A DNA stretch of 64,000 bases. Source: Scedosporium boydii (lineage: Eukaryota; Ascomycota; Sordariomycetes; Microascales; Microascaceae). Below, piece after piece: positions 33,483 through 46,646 of the stretch. The first letter of the stretch is position 1. Each line of letters starts with the position of its first letter. The notes below the pieces were generated by a model. That model searched no databases. It saw nothing but the letters and a program-made list of their open reading frames with translations, and was not told the origin of the DNA. The translations under genes were made by a program, and so were the position numbers. The stretch is from NCBI GenBank assembly GCA_002221725.1, contig NJFT01000039.1, positions 1-64,000 on the forward strand, given 5' to 3'.

Positions 33483-36400
33483 TTAATGCCACGGATTCTG
33501 CGCCGGATTTCCCATGTAACCTTCCTCCAGCGTCCTCTCCTCCAAAGTACGGATAAAGTCCCGATTGCTGCGACCCGCCTGCACCCTGCTACCTCTCCTT
33601 CCCGCCCTACCAACAGGAGTGCTATCCATGCCAGCCATACCCTCGGGCGGCGGCGGATAGTAGGCGGGGCTCGGCTGCAACCTGATGGGCTGCGTCGGGT
33701 CGAGATGACTCGCCACCCTCTGAATGGCTGCAGGGATCCCGCTCTGCTGCTGCTCCATCGTCGACGCGCGCTGGCGACCGGTCCGCGACGTCGGTTGCTG
33801 CTGGTACATGCCGCCGCCCATGGGTGGGTGGGCGTTACCGTACTGCTGCGACGGTATTTGTTGCTGAGGCGCCTGGTTCATGGGCATAGGGCCGTAGGCC
33901 GGCTGAGAGCCGGCGCCGCCATAGGCCGGGGCCTGGTTCGGTACCGCTCCTGCCGGTGGGTAGACACCGCCGTACATCTGAGGCGACTGGACGTGGCCCT
34001 GGGGATGGTATTGGCCGGCCATCGGCGGCCCGTACTGTGTCTGCTGCGCAGCCGTGTTCGCTTGGGCTTGGGCTGCCTGGGCGCGTTGCTTTGACAGAGC
34101 CTCGGCCTGCTGTTGTTGTTGAGTTCCAGGAGCCGGTGACCGATTGAGGGAGCTCGACTTGAGGTTCATCGGCGGTACGAAGGGCCCTGTGAACTTTTGC
34201 TGCGTTATAAACGGATGAAGTTTGGCTTGTTGTGGCGACCAGCGCTCGAGGGGATTGAGATTCAAGAGTCCTCGGACAAAGTCGATAAAAGCAGTACGGT
34301 TGTTCATTTCTATGTGTGAAGGTTAGTATGGTCCTTTTGGTAATGTATGTGTGACAGAGAGCTGCGAAATGGGGGAGCATACCTCGCTCAACTTCAGAAG
34401 GCTTCATGTTCTTGCGCGGTAACGGGTACGACTTGATAATCTCAGGGAGCGTACTAGCCTGGAAGTACTTCTTGCTCGGCTGCTCTTTCGTGCCGTGTTC
34501 GCGAGAGTACTGCTCCATGCTCTTCAGGTGATAGGTCCGGCGTCCGAATTCGTCCTGGCGCTTCTCGAAAAAGTCGCCTCCCTGCTTGCCCATCTCGATC
34601 ATCCAGTTCGGCGGGTTCCCCAGCATCTCGACTATCCTAGAGACTTGGTTATACTCGGAGGAACCGGGGAAGAGCGGCAGTCCGAGGAAGAGTTCTACAA
34701 CGATGCAACCTAGGGACCACATGTCGATGGCGGACGAGTACGGCAGGCCGAGAAGGACTTCGGGAGAGCGATAGAATCGTGACTGGATATACGTGTACAC
34801 GGTTTGTCGTTCATCGCACGCCGAGCCGAAATCGATAATCTTGATGATCGGACTCTCGAGATTCTTCAGAAGAATGTTTTCGGGCTTCAGATCGCAGTGG
34901 ATAAGGCGAGCTTTGTTTAGTAGCACCAAACCATTGAGCAGCTGTTGGGCGAACACGCGAACAAGTGTCGTACTAAGGCCTCGGAACTGGTTCTGCTTGA
35001 TTAACTCGTAGAGATTGACGCTCAGTAACTCGAATACCAGGCACAAGTGCTGCCGATGAATGAACGTGTCTTTTAACCTGAGAAGATGGTGGTCGTCGTT
35101 CTTGTCGAGCTTCGTGTTGAGCTGGTGCCAAGTTAGCTATGCATTGACATGCACTGACCGCAAGCTTTTGTTTGCGGCGCGAGAGAGATCGTCTGGTTGA
35201 GAAGGAAGAAAAGAAAGACATACAAGATCCAGAACGGACACTTCCATCATACTCTGGTTGAAGTATGCAGTTCGGTTCTTGATGACCTTGACAGCCACGA
35301 CTTCCTGAGTCTTGAGATTTTGACACTTGACAACCTGTCCGAATGTGCCCTGGCCGAGGACGTCGAGAATCAAGTATCGGTTCCTACAATGCAAGGTCAG
35401 AAAACGCCTGGTCGTCGCCACCGACGGTATCGTTAGCCGGATGGCTGGGAGTTTCGCGCGTGCTTACTTGTGTCCAGCCTCCTCGGACCCCAAGATATCG
35501 TTGACATAGAGAATGTAATCGCTATCCTCGTTATCGTACCCATCGTTCTTGACACCCTTGCTTGGCTTGGTAAGCACCCGGCGTGGATTCCGTGACGACT
35601 CATACTTGAAGCCGGGGTTGCAGATTCGATAGGTCGCGGGTAGGTGAACCGTTAACGCTTGCAGAGGCTATATGGAAGAAACAAAAAGAAAAAAAAAATT
35701 GCCTGTTAGCAAAGTAATCACAGGGAGGGCACGCGTGCGGGGATAGAGGTGAGCTAAGGTTGGGTGGATTCAATCCGCAGAGCCGATAGAGAAGGGGTGG
35801 TTCTCGAAGTGGTGGTAACCGCCGCGAGAAGAAGAGAGAGAAAAAATAAAGTGATACAGGGAGAAGTCGGGCCAGAACAAGAACCACAGAAGTTGACGCA
35901 AAAACACACGAGGTTCGGGGCAGGAAAAAAACACAGAAACGGAAGGTAAGGATAGAACATCGAAACCCGAAGCGCTTCAGCGTCGGCGGGGGGGAATAAA
36001 GACATACGCTAATAAATCCGCCCTCGGGAGCAGCTCGACGGAATGCAGGCTGCTGATTGACAACAGGTCGCAGATCGGCCGGCGACCTCACGCTCCTGAA
36101 TTGAGGAACCACCCTCTTGGACGCGTCGGCGACGGCGAGGCTGTGGGGGACAGCATGGCGCGGAGACTTGGGGTCGTGGGAGAAGGTCGCGTCGTGCCCT
36201 TGAACCGAGGATGATGAGGGTTGTGGATAAGCGTCGTGGGGTGAGTATTGCATCATGCCAGGGACAGGCACTTGCTGGGGTTGCTGATGCTGTCGACTCG
36301 GATGATATGGGCTCTGGGAATGATAATCGGATTGTCGAGTCGGCGATTGCCTCTGGATGGGCTGGGCGTATTGATTCTGGATGGCGCCCTTTGGCGCATA

Positions 36401-37231
36401 GGGCGAGGTGGGCGAAAGGGCCTCCATGGGCGAGTATCGTTGGGCGGCGGACGAAGGTTCTTGCGGGGAATGGAGATTGGCGGGACGACCAGAGACAGGG
36501 CCAGTGCCAGGGCCAGGGCCGGAGCCCGAGAGCTGGGGCTGGTGATGAGGCCTCATGGCGTACTTGATGCCGGCATGGGAATCGTTGACGTCCTGCATGG
36601 CGACGTCGCCGGAGACGTCTCGACTCTGGGGGGTGGTGGTGATGATTGAGGACGATGAGGTCGGTGGTAATGACGAAGCTGGGTGCTGCTGAAGGGAGGA
36701 GGCGGCGTGGTGGGCGGCGACAGAGGAGGCGGTGGCGGTGGTGTAGTTGTTGTACTGGACCTGCGCTGGCTGAGTGTGGCTCTGAGTCTGACCAGTGCCG
36801 TAGCTGTAGGCGCTGGTGCTGGTGGTGGTATTGGCGCCGGGGTTGGGGTTGGCGGCTAGCACTGGAACGATGTGCTGTTGTTGGTGTGGGACGTAGGCTT
36901 GAGCGTGGACGGGCTGTTGCTGCTGCTGCTGTTGGTGCTGGTACTCTCGCTGGCGGTACTGTTGCGCAGCCTGAATCTGAGCTTGAGCCTGAGCCTGAGC
37001 CTGGGCATATGCTTGAGCCTCAGCTTGAGCTTGAGCCTGGGCTAGAGCGTGGGCAAACTGCTCTTGGGACAGAGTTTCGCTAGGGTAATCTTGAACGTTG
37101 TTCGTACTCGTACTTGTGGCCGGAGGCATGTGGCCAAGAGGCGGGTTAACGTTGGCCCCGTCTTCGAAGGATCGCTGGTGCTGCTGGGAGCTGGTAGGGT
37201 CGTGATATGACTGCCACTGTGGATCCATCAT
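33483..37231 (-). CDS. YAK1: Yak1 dual-specificity (DYRK) protein kinase
   Basis: Five exons: 37231-36008, 35667-35468, 35383-35224, 35121-34383 and 34309-33483; 1049 residues. Yak1 is a growth-restraining kinase opposing PKA/TOR signalling, active in stress and starvation. The N-terminal 440 residues are Gln/Ser/Pro-rich with an Ala-Gln dipeptide repeat. The kinase domain starts near residue 476 (YLILDVLGQGTFGQVVKC), with the ATP-binding Lys near 507 (VVAVKVIKN), HCDLKPEN (Asp about 605), IDFGSACDE, and the DYRK activation loop YTYIQSRFYRSPEV; its second Tyr is normally autophosphorylated. The C-terminal tail is Gln/Pro/Gly-rich. The first intron (35668-36007, 340 bp) is the longest in the window. 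The start is the first of two adjacent ATGs; an upstream open stretch has no ATG. Confidence 0.94.
36909..37065. repeat. polyglutamine and Ala-Gln coding repeats in YAK1
   Basis: Tandem CTG/TTG on the plus strand (about 36912-36935) encodes a short poly-Gln run. The adjacent degenerate hexanucleotide repeat (GAGCCT-like units, about 36970-37045) encodes repeated Ala-Gln. Both lie in the unstructured N-terminus and could vary in length between strains. Confidence 0.8.
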
Positions 37232-40200
37232 TCGAGGCGCAGGCTTCGGTGGTCTTCTGTCAGGTGCTGGAGTTTCCTTGCCAATTTGTTTTTCTTGTGT
37301 GTCCAGTCCAGGTTTCAAGATCAAGGTTGGGTTTTTGTCGCCTTCCAAATTAATCCCAGTAAGTCGGCAGGGTTCTGGTTAGTTTTTTTTTTTTAACTCC
37401 TTCTCTCTCTCTCGCTCACTCTCACACTCGCTCTCACACACACTCTCTCCACTCTGCAAGGCAGGTGCAGGCGTCCCTATCCCGGAAGGTGAGGATAGCC
37501 TGGCTATGGACAGGCGGTGGAGTGGAGGTTTGAGGGGGAAGAGAGAATCGGGTGCCCAAAATTGGGTCGGCCGTGACAAAAAGCCAGCTCTAACTTGTAG
37601 GTGAGGTGTGATGCGGGGGAAGGGGGGATTTAGGAGAGATTAAGCAACAGAGGGAGGTGCCAAAGAAGAGGCACTGAGCAAAAAGCAGAAAGGAAAGGGG
37701 CGAAAAAAATGAAGGGGGGAAAATAGAAGGCCAATTCAATAGAATTGATCAATAGCTTCAATTCGGTTGTTTGGAGGGTGACCCGGAAAGAAGCTAAAAT
37801 GTCGTTGCGAAAGGCCTCAATGACACCAACAGGACAATGAACACATTCAATGTCATCGAGCCCTCAGGGCTGGATGAGAGCAGACGGGATCGAAACTGAT
37901 TCGATCTACTTGTACAAGAGATGGAGCTGAGGGAAGGGAGGGCGCGTGTCGTGTCCGTTGTCCGGTGTCTGTTGTCTGTTGTCTGTGTGGTGTGCTGCGT
38001 TGCAATAATTGATGTTTGCAATTCAATTCCTCAATTCCGTTCTTCGCTCGCCAGGTCGATTCAGCCACAGCGCCAAAATCTCGTGTTTCGCTTCACAAGT
38101 TCAATCTAATGGTTTAAAAGGGACAAACATAAGTGAACATTGGACATCGATGAGTTTCTCCACCCGCATTTCAGGTCTTTAAATGTATCAATTTTGATCC
38201 ATTCCTCGGGAAAGTGAGAAAGCATTGGGTTGGGGGGAGATTGTACGAAGTAGGGAAGGCAGCACCCAAACCATTGAGGACCTGAAGGAATTGACATAAC
38301 GAGGCTTCGGGGAAACAAAGAAGGTGCACTTCTTGCTCGTTCTTGCCTGGTCTCTTGTCTCGGTATCAAGATTTTGGCAGATCTGATCAATTAACGCGTT
38401 TGCATTTTGCATTTTGTCTTGGACCCATCCATCGATGCTCATTGAGTGACCCAGACGAGCCTTGTCCACCACGACCATTTTCTCAAATCTCTGCAAATAC
38501 AGCCAAACTCAATTCACAATTCGTTCGAATCCATATTCAGTCCGAGGAATCTAATTCAATCCATGCCCCTGAAGAAATCCCCCGTGGTGATACTGATGTT
38601 GCGTTTGTCTTCACGCGAACAGGCACGACTCGGATCTCCAAGCTCCCGATGAAAATGGGGGTCATGCAATTGGAGCTTGCTCGGGAGGGTGGACGGACGA
38701 AGAGAACATGAAGTATCAGCATCAGTTCAGAACGGAGCGGCAAGCTCGCCTGCTTGGGCTTGGGCACCAGTCAAACTCCAGTCTGCAAGGCTTCATCCAC
38801 AAAATCACCTCCACTCGAACAATGAAACCTCTTATTGGATTTCCAACTCCACTTCGTCTACAACTAACCCTTCTATTGAGTCCAGGTTGATGTTGCTCGC
38901 TACTTTTCGAAGCAGATGGTCCTCGACTCCCCGTCCTCTTTCCAACCCCAGCTTTGGCAAGGATCAACGGCTTTCTCCCTTCCGAGCGCTGGACCCGGGT
39001 CCATTAAACGCCAAGCGTTAGTGTACTTGTTCGTCTTAGGCGATTCCTACCATCGAATTCGATTTGAAGCTCGCTCTTGTGGCTCCACGATAGTCTGCTG
39101 TGGATATCGAAGCTTGGCTCGATGAAGCCATTTTTGGACCTGCTCACGTTCTCATGGAGCTACCAAATTTACCTCATCCTCGAATAGCTCGAGTTCGGGG
39201 CCGCCTCTGCTTCGAGGCTTGGAGCTGAGTGGTCACGAGCTTGGCCAGCGAGCAGGGAACTGCGCCAGTTTGGTCTGGGGGACGGGATCAAAGTTTAATC
39301 TATCGATGCTTCCCCATCGTTTGAATCTCAACATCATGAGTAAATATACGGATCGCAAGTTCAGACTAGATCCACCTGTGGAGGTGTAGTTATTGACGAC
39401 TGAACTCGTCTTATGTGGGTAATAATTGCGCGTTCTTCTCTCCTTTCGTCGTCTCAAGACTTCACCAGTCTCTCCCAGGCGTTGCAGATATCTGGTGTAC
39501 CAGTACCTGTGTACTTCTTAAGACTCCATGTGGCAGCCAAAGGACATAAGCGAAACTGCTCAAAAGCTTCAGTCAGATTGTTTTCTCTCATCACTGCATC
39601 AGTCACATCTTACCGAGCGGGAAAGGGGGAGGGAAATTTGTACCCAAAAACGAAAAGGGCAGCCCCCAAACTTAGACAAACAATTGACACTTCATATACT
39701 CGAAATGTGATTGATCTATCTCGTCTCCCTCTTCATCACGTTGATGGGATTAATAAGTGCGATGCAACAACACCCACCAACAAGCGCCTTCACTACACGC
39801 ACACGACACCTCCCTCTCGGCTCGTGCCTTGTCCGGCAACTGGTACCGTACTAGTATGTAGATACGGATACTTCACAGTTCAGTTCCCTTCTCAAGCTCG
39901 ATGAGCTCCCCAAACCTTCTCTTCCTTTCGGCGGTCAATTCCCGAACGTCCTCCCATATCCATCAAGATTGCCCGAGGGGCAACATTCATCTCAAGCTAA
40001 AAGAGAAATCGAGAAAGCCGGAGTCGAGGGGTCATCCTCTCGACCAAGACACAAACAATCCATTGTTTCTGACCTCTACTTTTGTGATTTCTCATCTTAA
40101 TACGAATGCAGAAGCCGAGCCTGAAGTCCAGACATCGCCGCCACTCTCCTTCTCCAACAATAACACTTCCCGCCTTCATGCATGGTAAGATGTCGAGAGG

Positions 40201-42545
40201 TATTGGTCCAGAGAGGGATACCCAACTCGAACTAGTAATCTCGCCTTCTTCCCAGAACAAAAAGCGTTTACTCGTCAATTGATCCTCATCCGTAGCAATC
40301 CTAGAAAACCCCGCCTTCATCGAGTAATGAAGCCCCCAGTGACAGGAAGATTGACGGAAAGATTAGATGCTCCAAACTTCCTCCTAACAGGCCTAGGCCT
40401 AGGTCTAAGCTCCAGTTGTTCTTGTCCCAAGCAACACCCACATCCCACACCTTCACACATTGACAACATTGACTCGATCCTGCATGAGCTCTCTCCCCCA
40501 CCTCGCCACCAGTCCCACGCGAGAGAAGAAAAAAAAAGTAAAAGAAGCCCCTCAGTCCCTAGTGCTATCATATCTCGGAGCCCAAGGGAAGAATCCGCCG
40601 CATATCCACTTTCACCTCTCTCCCAAGTTGCCTCTCCCCCACCTTCCAATCCCGCCCACGTCCCTCGACCGCGAACTGCAGCCTGCGGGTCAGATCCCAG
40701 CTATCACAGCGGGGTTGAGATCAATCAAAGAACAAACACTGATGTTTCCCAAACTCTTGCCCAGCCTATAAGCAGAAGTCGAAGAAGCTTTCTGCTCCCA
40801 TTGGGCCTCCCTGCTTTTTCTTACCTATCACATCGCGTCTCTGATGGAGAAAAAATTTTTTCAGGGAATGGTCCGAGATATTCGGTCTGTTGTTCATTGA
40901 ACAACTAGACTCCACTTTGGAAGACGCTCTTTTGTGAGGGAAGATTTGATGGTTATTTGCCCCTCTTCCCAAGCTCTCTACGTAGGGTGAGCTCTATTAT
41001 CTTGCGCCCTGGCCACCCCTCGTCTTTTTTCTGTTGGTGATATATAACACGAGGGGCGCTTTTTCCACAACTTAACTGCATCAACCTCGAATAGTCAACT
41101 GCCAACAGAGACAGCAAGTAACTGAGGGCAGTACCCTGCTTGTGAAAATCCCCTCTGCATGCCATAGAAAGACACCCACATATGCCGTAGACCTACACAG
41201 CTCGTACGTATTACACCAAACATCGTCTGACCATACCTCGTCTAAAAGACGCAACGGGGACCAATCCATGTACAGACTGACGAAGGAAAAGTGGAAAAAG
41301 GGTGCCTAATAGTAGTATTGTTTCCAAATACAATTCCTCCTTCGCATAAAAATCGTCAAGCTGAGAGCCGACCAGACCACCAATGACTGAACCCTCTCCA
41401 TAGCCTTGCATACCAACCTTTTTGGTCGCCATAATACTTCACCCATCCAGATCCAGACTCCCCAGAAATATGCGGGCCGACCCCCTTCTCTCTTAAGCTT
41501 TCGAGAAGCAATCTTTCTCCGCCTCTTCAGGGGTTTCCTCAAAATGGGCTTGAAGAAATATACACATACATATATATACCATCAGCCAGTGCCAAACAAA
41601 ATGACCAAACTCACACGCACAATGAGGCTTCAGGAATGTTCCAAATAGGGGGGAAAAAAGGACTTCGCCGTACTTAAAAAAAGACAATTCCATCATAATT
41701 CATAATTGGAAAAAACCAACTCAAACTGTTTGGGAAATCAACATGTCCAAGGCGCGCTGGAGAAAGAGACGTAGAGAGAGAAGAGAGAATGCATTATCAA
41801 CAAAATCATGAAAGGCCAATTTCTTTTCCGTTTGAACCCATTAAGAAGTTGAGGAGACAAAGACAGGAAAGAAACAAAAAAAGGGACCCAATGTTTCATC
41901 GATGGTATCCTGGACCTTGGTATCAAACAGCACAACTGGCAACTAAAGAAGAAATGATCAAGAGTGCCAGGAGAGAGAGAAGAGAGTTGGGGTTTTAAAC
42001 CGAACAAAATGTGTGGAAGCGAAAAAGAAAAGCCAAATGCGCAGACTAGTGAGATAGAATAGACGGATGGGAAAAAGAGAATCGAGGCATTTTGATACCA
42101 TATTCGCCTGTTTACGGACATATCCCTCAGACCTGATAAAAGAAGTAGAAGAAGACAAAGAACAACAACGAAACAACGTTTGACATCGTAGACAAGTCTC
42201 GTGGGTATGCCGACAGAAGAGACCAGCGGAATAGTAACGAAGAAAGGCTAGTAGGTATGACGAGAAGGAAGACGAGACAACGTGGGAAACAGACAAAAGG
42301 AACCGCTTTTTCCCCACATGCCCCTCGGAACTTGTAAATGAAACATCCTTACAAAAATCATATCGAGGGTGGTTGTACCGAAATAGTCGTGGATCGCCCA
42401 AACGTAAAAGAAAAATAAAAGAAAAGAGCAACAAAAAGACGACGTCAAGGAGGAGAGAAATGTTGCCCAGGGCGAGAAAGTGCCCAGGGCCACCCGAAAC
42501 ACCGCAAGTTACGCCGGTGTGTACAAGGAAGTACCCGTTGGGCGA
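37232..42545. other. 5.3-kb gene-free region upstream of YAK1
   Basis: This is the largest gap in the window. It begins with a CT-repeat-rich stretch (37390-37450), which is GA-rich in the YAK1 sense, and ends in the 3' region of the Pub1-like gene. Open frames exist, the longest about 209 codons from 40279, but they are low-complexity, change character along their length and show no family motif. A TACGAAGTA 9-mer lies at 38244-38252. A long spliced YAK1 leader, noncoding RNAs or fast-evolving small genes are all possible and cannot be decided from sequence alone. Confidence 0.45.
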
Positions 42546-44385
42546 CTAACCTTGGTAACCGCTGAAGCCATTGTTGTAGTTCTGGCCAGGATTGGGGCCC
42601 TGAGACCACTGGGCGTTGGGGGGCTGCCCTCCACGCCCATAACCACCACCGCTCTGGGGGCCACCGTAGCCCACGTTCTGGCCTCCGTAGTTGGCAGGCG
42701 ACTGTCCACCGGGACCGCCATAGTTACCAGGCTGGCCACCGTATTGTCCGGCTAAATCACAATGAACGTTAGTTAGTTTGGGCTCCGGATGATAACCTAA
42801 GCTAAGATCCGGCAAACGACTACTTACTACCGTATTGCGGGAAGTATCCGGTCGGGGTCTGGGGGAAACCAGGACCTTGCGCGCTCTGGGGACTGAACCC
42901 TTGCTGAGCGGGATCAAAGCCGCCCTGGTTGGGGGTCTTGTCCTTGCCCCACTACTCAATATGTTAGCGTCAGTCGCAAACGAGATAAAGCTTGGCTAGA
43001 GAATATGGGGTCTCGTGGTTGTGTGTAGGGGTAGGTACATACACTGCACTTCAGGGGACGACCGTGGACGAGATATCCGTTCATCTGGCAAATGGCCATG
43101 GCGGCAGCCTCGTGAGTCTCCATCTTAATGAAGGCAAAGCCGCGATCGGCTTGGAACCTAGACTCGACTACATATCCAAAGTTCTGGAAGAGCGGCACTA
43201 CATCGTTGGGTGTGGTGTAGGGGGTGAGGTTGCCAACATAGCAGGTCGTCTGCCACGAAGGAGTCTGGGCGAGAACCATGTCGTAACTCGCCATACCGTT
43301 GGCAGGGAACTGGTGGTGACCGAAGGGCGTCGTAGGGGTCATGCCCATAGCTTGCATAGCCTGCTGCTGAGCAATCGAGGGCTGGCCCTTTTGGTTGGCC
43401 CAGTTGCATCGGATAGCACGAGAGCCGAGCCATTCGCCGTCCATGGAGCTCAGCGCCTTCTCGGCATCAGCGCGGTCGCGGAAAGCGACAAATCCGTAAC
43501 CACGAGATCGACCAGTCTTCATATCCCACATAACTCGAGCCTCCGAGACCGAACCGAAGGCAGAGAATGCCTGGGTGAGAATCTCGTCGTTGACTTCGTT
43601 AGACAAGTCGCCAACGAAAATGTGGAAGTGGCTGGAGGTATCCTCCTTGCTCGAGGTATTCGACTGGTAGGCCCAGTTGACGCGAATTTCCTAGATACGT
43701 CATGTTAGTCCTCGGACTCTGCCCGTTTGAAGTAAGAAACCATGGGTGTATTGTCCCATACCGACTGATGCACTCGTCGGCCGTTCAGAGTCTGCATGGC
43801 GCGCTCAGCCGCACCAGGATCATCATACTCGACAAACCCGTAGTTATAGCCCTTAGCCTATCGAAGACAATGTTAGTTCACAGATTTCACGACCTGAGAC
43901 CATCCTAGGATAGCAAGCCTCCCCTTGGTCGTCCGCCAAGGCGACAAAAACGTCTTGAAGGGTTTGGAGCTCAAGGGGACGACCTGATCGATACGGAAAG
44001 GAGGGGGACGGGGAAGGATGCGTACATTCTTATCGGGAATGATTTTGACACTCTGAACGTGGCCGGTTGTCTCGAAAATTTGACGCAAAACCTCCTCAGT
44101 GACCCTCTGGTCAAGACCTCCGACATAGAGAGCTCGCTTGTTAGGCTCAGGAGCTGCACGACGTCCGAAGCCGGCACCGCCAGGGGACATAGCCTTTCCA
44201 GGCCCGGACATGGGAGAGGTTATGGCAGTCGGAATGGGGTTCGTGTTCTGGGGGATATGGAGCGGCGGGGGAGGCATGTGGGAGGGGTTCGACGGGTTGC
44301 CCTGTCCGTTCTCATACCCGGGGGCCCCGCCCTGGGGAGGCGGGGGAAGCTGAGAAGCGTCGGCGTTGGGACCAGAATCAGCCAT
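42546..44385 (-). CDS. TIA-1/Pub1-like triple-RRM RNA-binding protein
   Basis: Five exons: 44385-44026, 43857-43762, 43690-43043, 42951-42828 and 42751-42546; 477 residues. The family binds U-rich mRNA and stabilises transcripts or directs them to stress granules. The N-terminal 80 residues are Pro-rich. RRM1 is at about 85-161 (RALYVGGL, then YNYGFVEY), RRM2 at about 175-252 (HIFVGDLS, then RGYGFVAF) and RRM3 at about 291-367 (CYVGNLTPYTT, then RGFAFIKM). RNP2 and RNP1 cores are visible in all three. The C-terminus is a Gly/Gln/Asn/Tyr-rich prion-like tail. Two donors are possible at the end of exon 4 (42830 or 42827), three bases apart, which would change only residues at the junction; GTAAGT was preferred. 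The start is the first ATG after a long leader. Confidence 0.92.
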
Positions 44386-46646
44386 GGCGAATGTATTCGT
44401 GTACTTTGGGAGTCGAGGGCAAACGACGAGAGACGAGGCTCGAAGATGTGAATCGACGCAGATGGCCGTTTCGGACTGCTCAAAGTAGAGAGACTCGAGA
44501 TTCGAAGGCGGGTAACGACCGATCAATAGGCGATTGTCCGGGTAACTGAGGTAGATGCAAGGCAGGATTCTGCTATGCACCAGGGAAAGAACGAGTTGGG
44601 ATATTAATATTGAGCTGAGATTTTTTTTTCTTCCTCTCCTTTTTTTTCCTGGTTCGTTCGACAAAAGTGGCAAACTGGCAGATGCTTCAACAAACAAAAG
44701 TCGAGGGGCCGTAAAGTCGTTAGATCAACAAGTATCAAGACAGACTGAAAAGGAGATGTCCGATGCTTCTTTGGAAAAGCAGAAGCAGCCGGTAGGTCGG
44801 GGTGAGAGGAAGAGCAGAGATTCGAGGTGGGTGTTGAGATGAGATTTGGTTGAGAATAGAGGATGTGCCGTGCTCGGGGTCGAAGCTCAGACAGGTTCTG
44901 AGGTCTGGTTATTTCCTGAGGAAGGGAAATTGGGCCGGGCAGCAGGGGGATCGGAAGCCGACGATTCGACAAGCCTTTGAGCACTCGAGAGATAAAGAGT
45001 GGGGTCGAAGGAAGCGGTGTCTCGTGCCAGAGAGAAAATTGAGATGATGGATGATGGTGAAGAACCAAGCAAGCAGAGTGCGGGGAGGGCTGAGGGCTGA
45101 TCTTGAACAATGACAGGAGCCAAAAAAAAGATTTGATGCAAGAGCCACAGAGAGACGAGTTTAAGCTTCAGAAAGCACAAGTGTTCAACGAAGTAGCAAA
45201 GGAGATAAAAAAGACGACGACAGCGAAGAGGAAAAAGAAGAAAACAGACTGAAAAGAAAGAGGAGTCGCCCCCTAAATCGCAACAGCCAGTGTGACAAGA
45301 AGATTGTCTCTCGACGTCATTCAACGAGATGTGGGAGAGGAGGAGGGGGGAAAGGGGAGAGAGTTGAGAGAAGGTGATCGATTCTCAATATGGCGGGGAG
45401 ATGTCGACGAGTCTGGCCTGGTTTCTCTGGTGACTTGGTCTTGGTGCTTATCCTGCTGCATGCATGGCAGTCTTTTTTTTCTTTCTTTTTTACCCTTTTT
45501 CTTTTTTCCAGGCTGCTTTTTTTTTCCCTTTTTTTCCCTTAGGAGGGCCCTGGAGAGTCTTACTTGGTACGATTGTAGCGTTTAGTGTGGGCCTAGGCGC
45601 CATTGGGCTTGGGCGAGAACTGCATGAGACCTGTGCTGTGCTGTTCGCCCCTTCCGCCTGGTCTACGGAGTACATATTAGTTGTACACTGCACAGTACAC
45701 CGCCAGCACTGACTATGACTTCTCTATTCATCAATTCTTGCATTTTTGAGAAGGGGCAAAGAGAGAAATTGACCATAGTGCGAAGTATCCCAGTGCCTGT
45801 ATTGACAGTGCTAGGAGTTTACTCCGTCCTCTGCAAACTTCACTGTTCTTCAATGAAGCAGTTGCTGTTGCTAGTATTATTGATACGCAATAATATCGGA
45901 GAGCCTTAACCTTCTCAGTTAGCGAGTCCAGTTCCTGAACCAGTCCCAGGCATGCCTAGCATGGTAACCCGGTGGCACCGTGTGTTCGTACTGTCTGCTA
46001 CATACCGCAGTGTGCTTCTTACGATCATGTCAAATATCTGTATTATTTTCAGCTCCGCTCTTCCTCTTTGGGTCTTCCTCCCCTGCAAAGTGGGCTAAGA
46101 ATGTCGAGCTTGTGGGGGTGTGATGTGCCCATTTACTGGCAGGTCTGCCTCTCAGGCCAATCATCACCCTGTAGACCTCGAGCAGCAATAATGTTGGGGT
46201 GATAATGACCCCAATTTTGCCGCTCAAGAAGACGACGTCTGGTGGTACTCGTCATGGCAGCTCACACTGTGTTCCACCCGGAGGCAGTGACTAAGCATTC
46301 AGAGATTTGGGCACATCTGCATATCACGTGCAAGTCAAGTCCCTGCAGATCGGGAAAGAGACTTCGTCAAGTTCTTCCTGAGCTTAAATAGATTACGCTC
46401 CGTTTGGGTGTTTCTGGTATTAGCACTGGTGAGGAGAATGCAATTGCTGAAACTGCGGCGAGCTTCGATAGGCGTGTCGCACGTGATCTCTAGAGGTTGC
46501 GTTCCTGGACGCTTGATAATGACTCAGCGAATGACACACCCGAGGTTTTGTTATTCTTAGATATATTGGAGCTTGGCTCACTGCGGAAAGAGACTTTCAT
46601 CTTCGATTTTACAAGTCGAAGAGCTGTCAATTCGCTGTTCACCATC
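44386..46646. other. divergent spacer (Pub1-like / LYS1)
   Basis: No supportable exon. The part next to the Pub1-like gene (44386-45540) is purine-rich and then T/C-rich and is probably a long promoter plus leader. A TACGGAGTA 9-mer lies at 45664-45672. A candidate amino-acid-control site near LYS1 is listed separately. Confidence 0.5.
46520..46526 (+). promoter_or_regulatory. candidate CPC1/Gcn4 site upstream of LYS1
   Basis: TGACTCA, the core site of Gcn4/CPC1, lies about 120 bp upstream of the LYS1 start codon, within ATGACTCAG. General amino-acid control of lysine synthesis by this factor is well known in fungi; its use here is inferred from position and sequence only. Confidence 0.55.

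Noticed and set aside
40279..40908. 209-codon plus-strand open frame in the gap upstream of YAK1
   Set aside because: The content is low-complexity Ser/Pro/Arg, its character changes along its length, both strands are open here, and there is no family motif.
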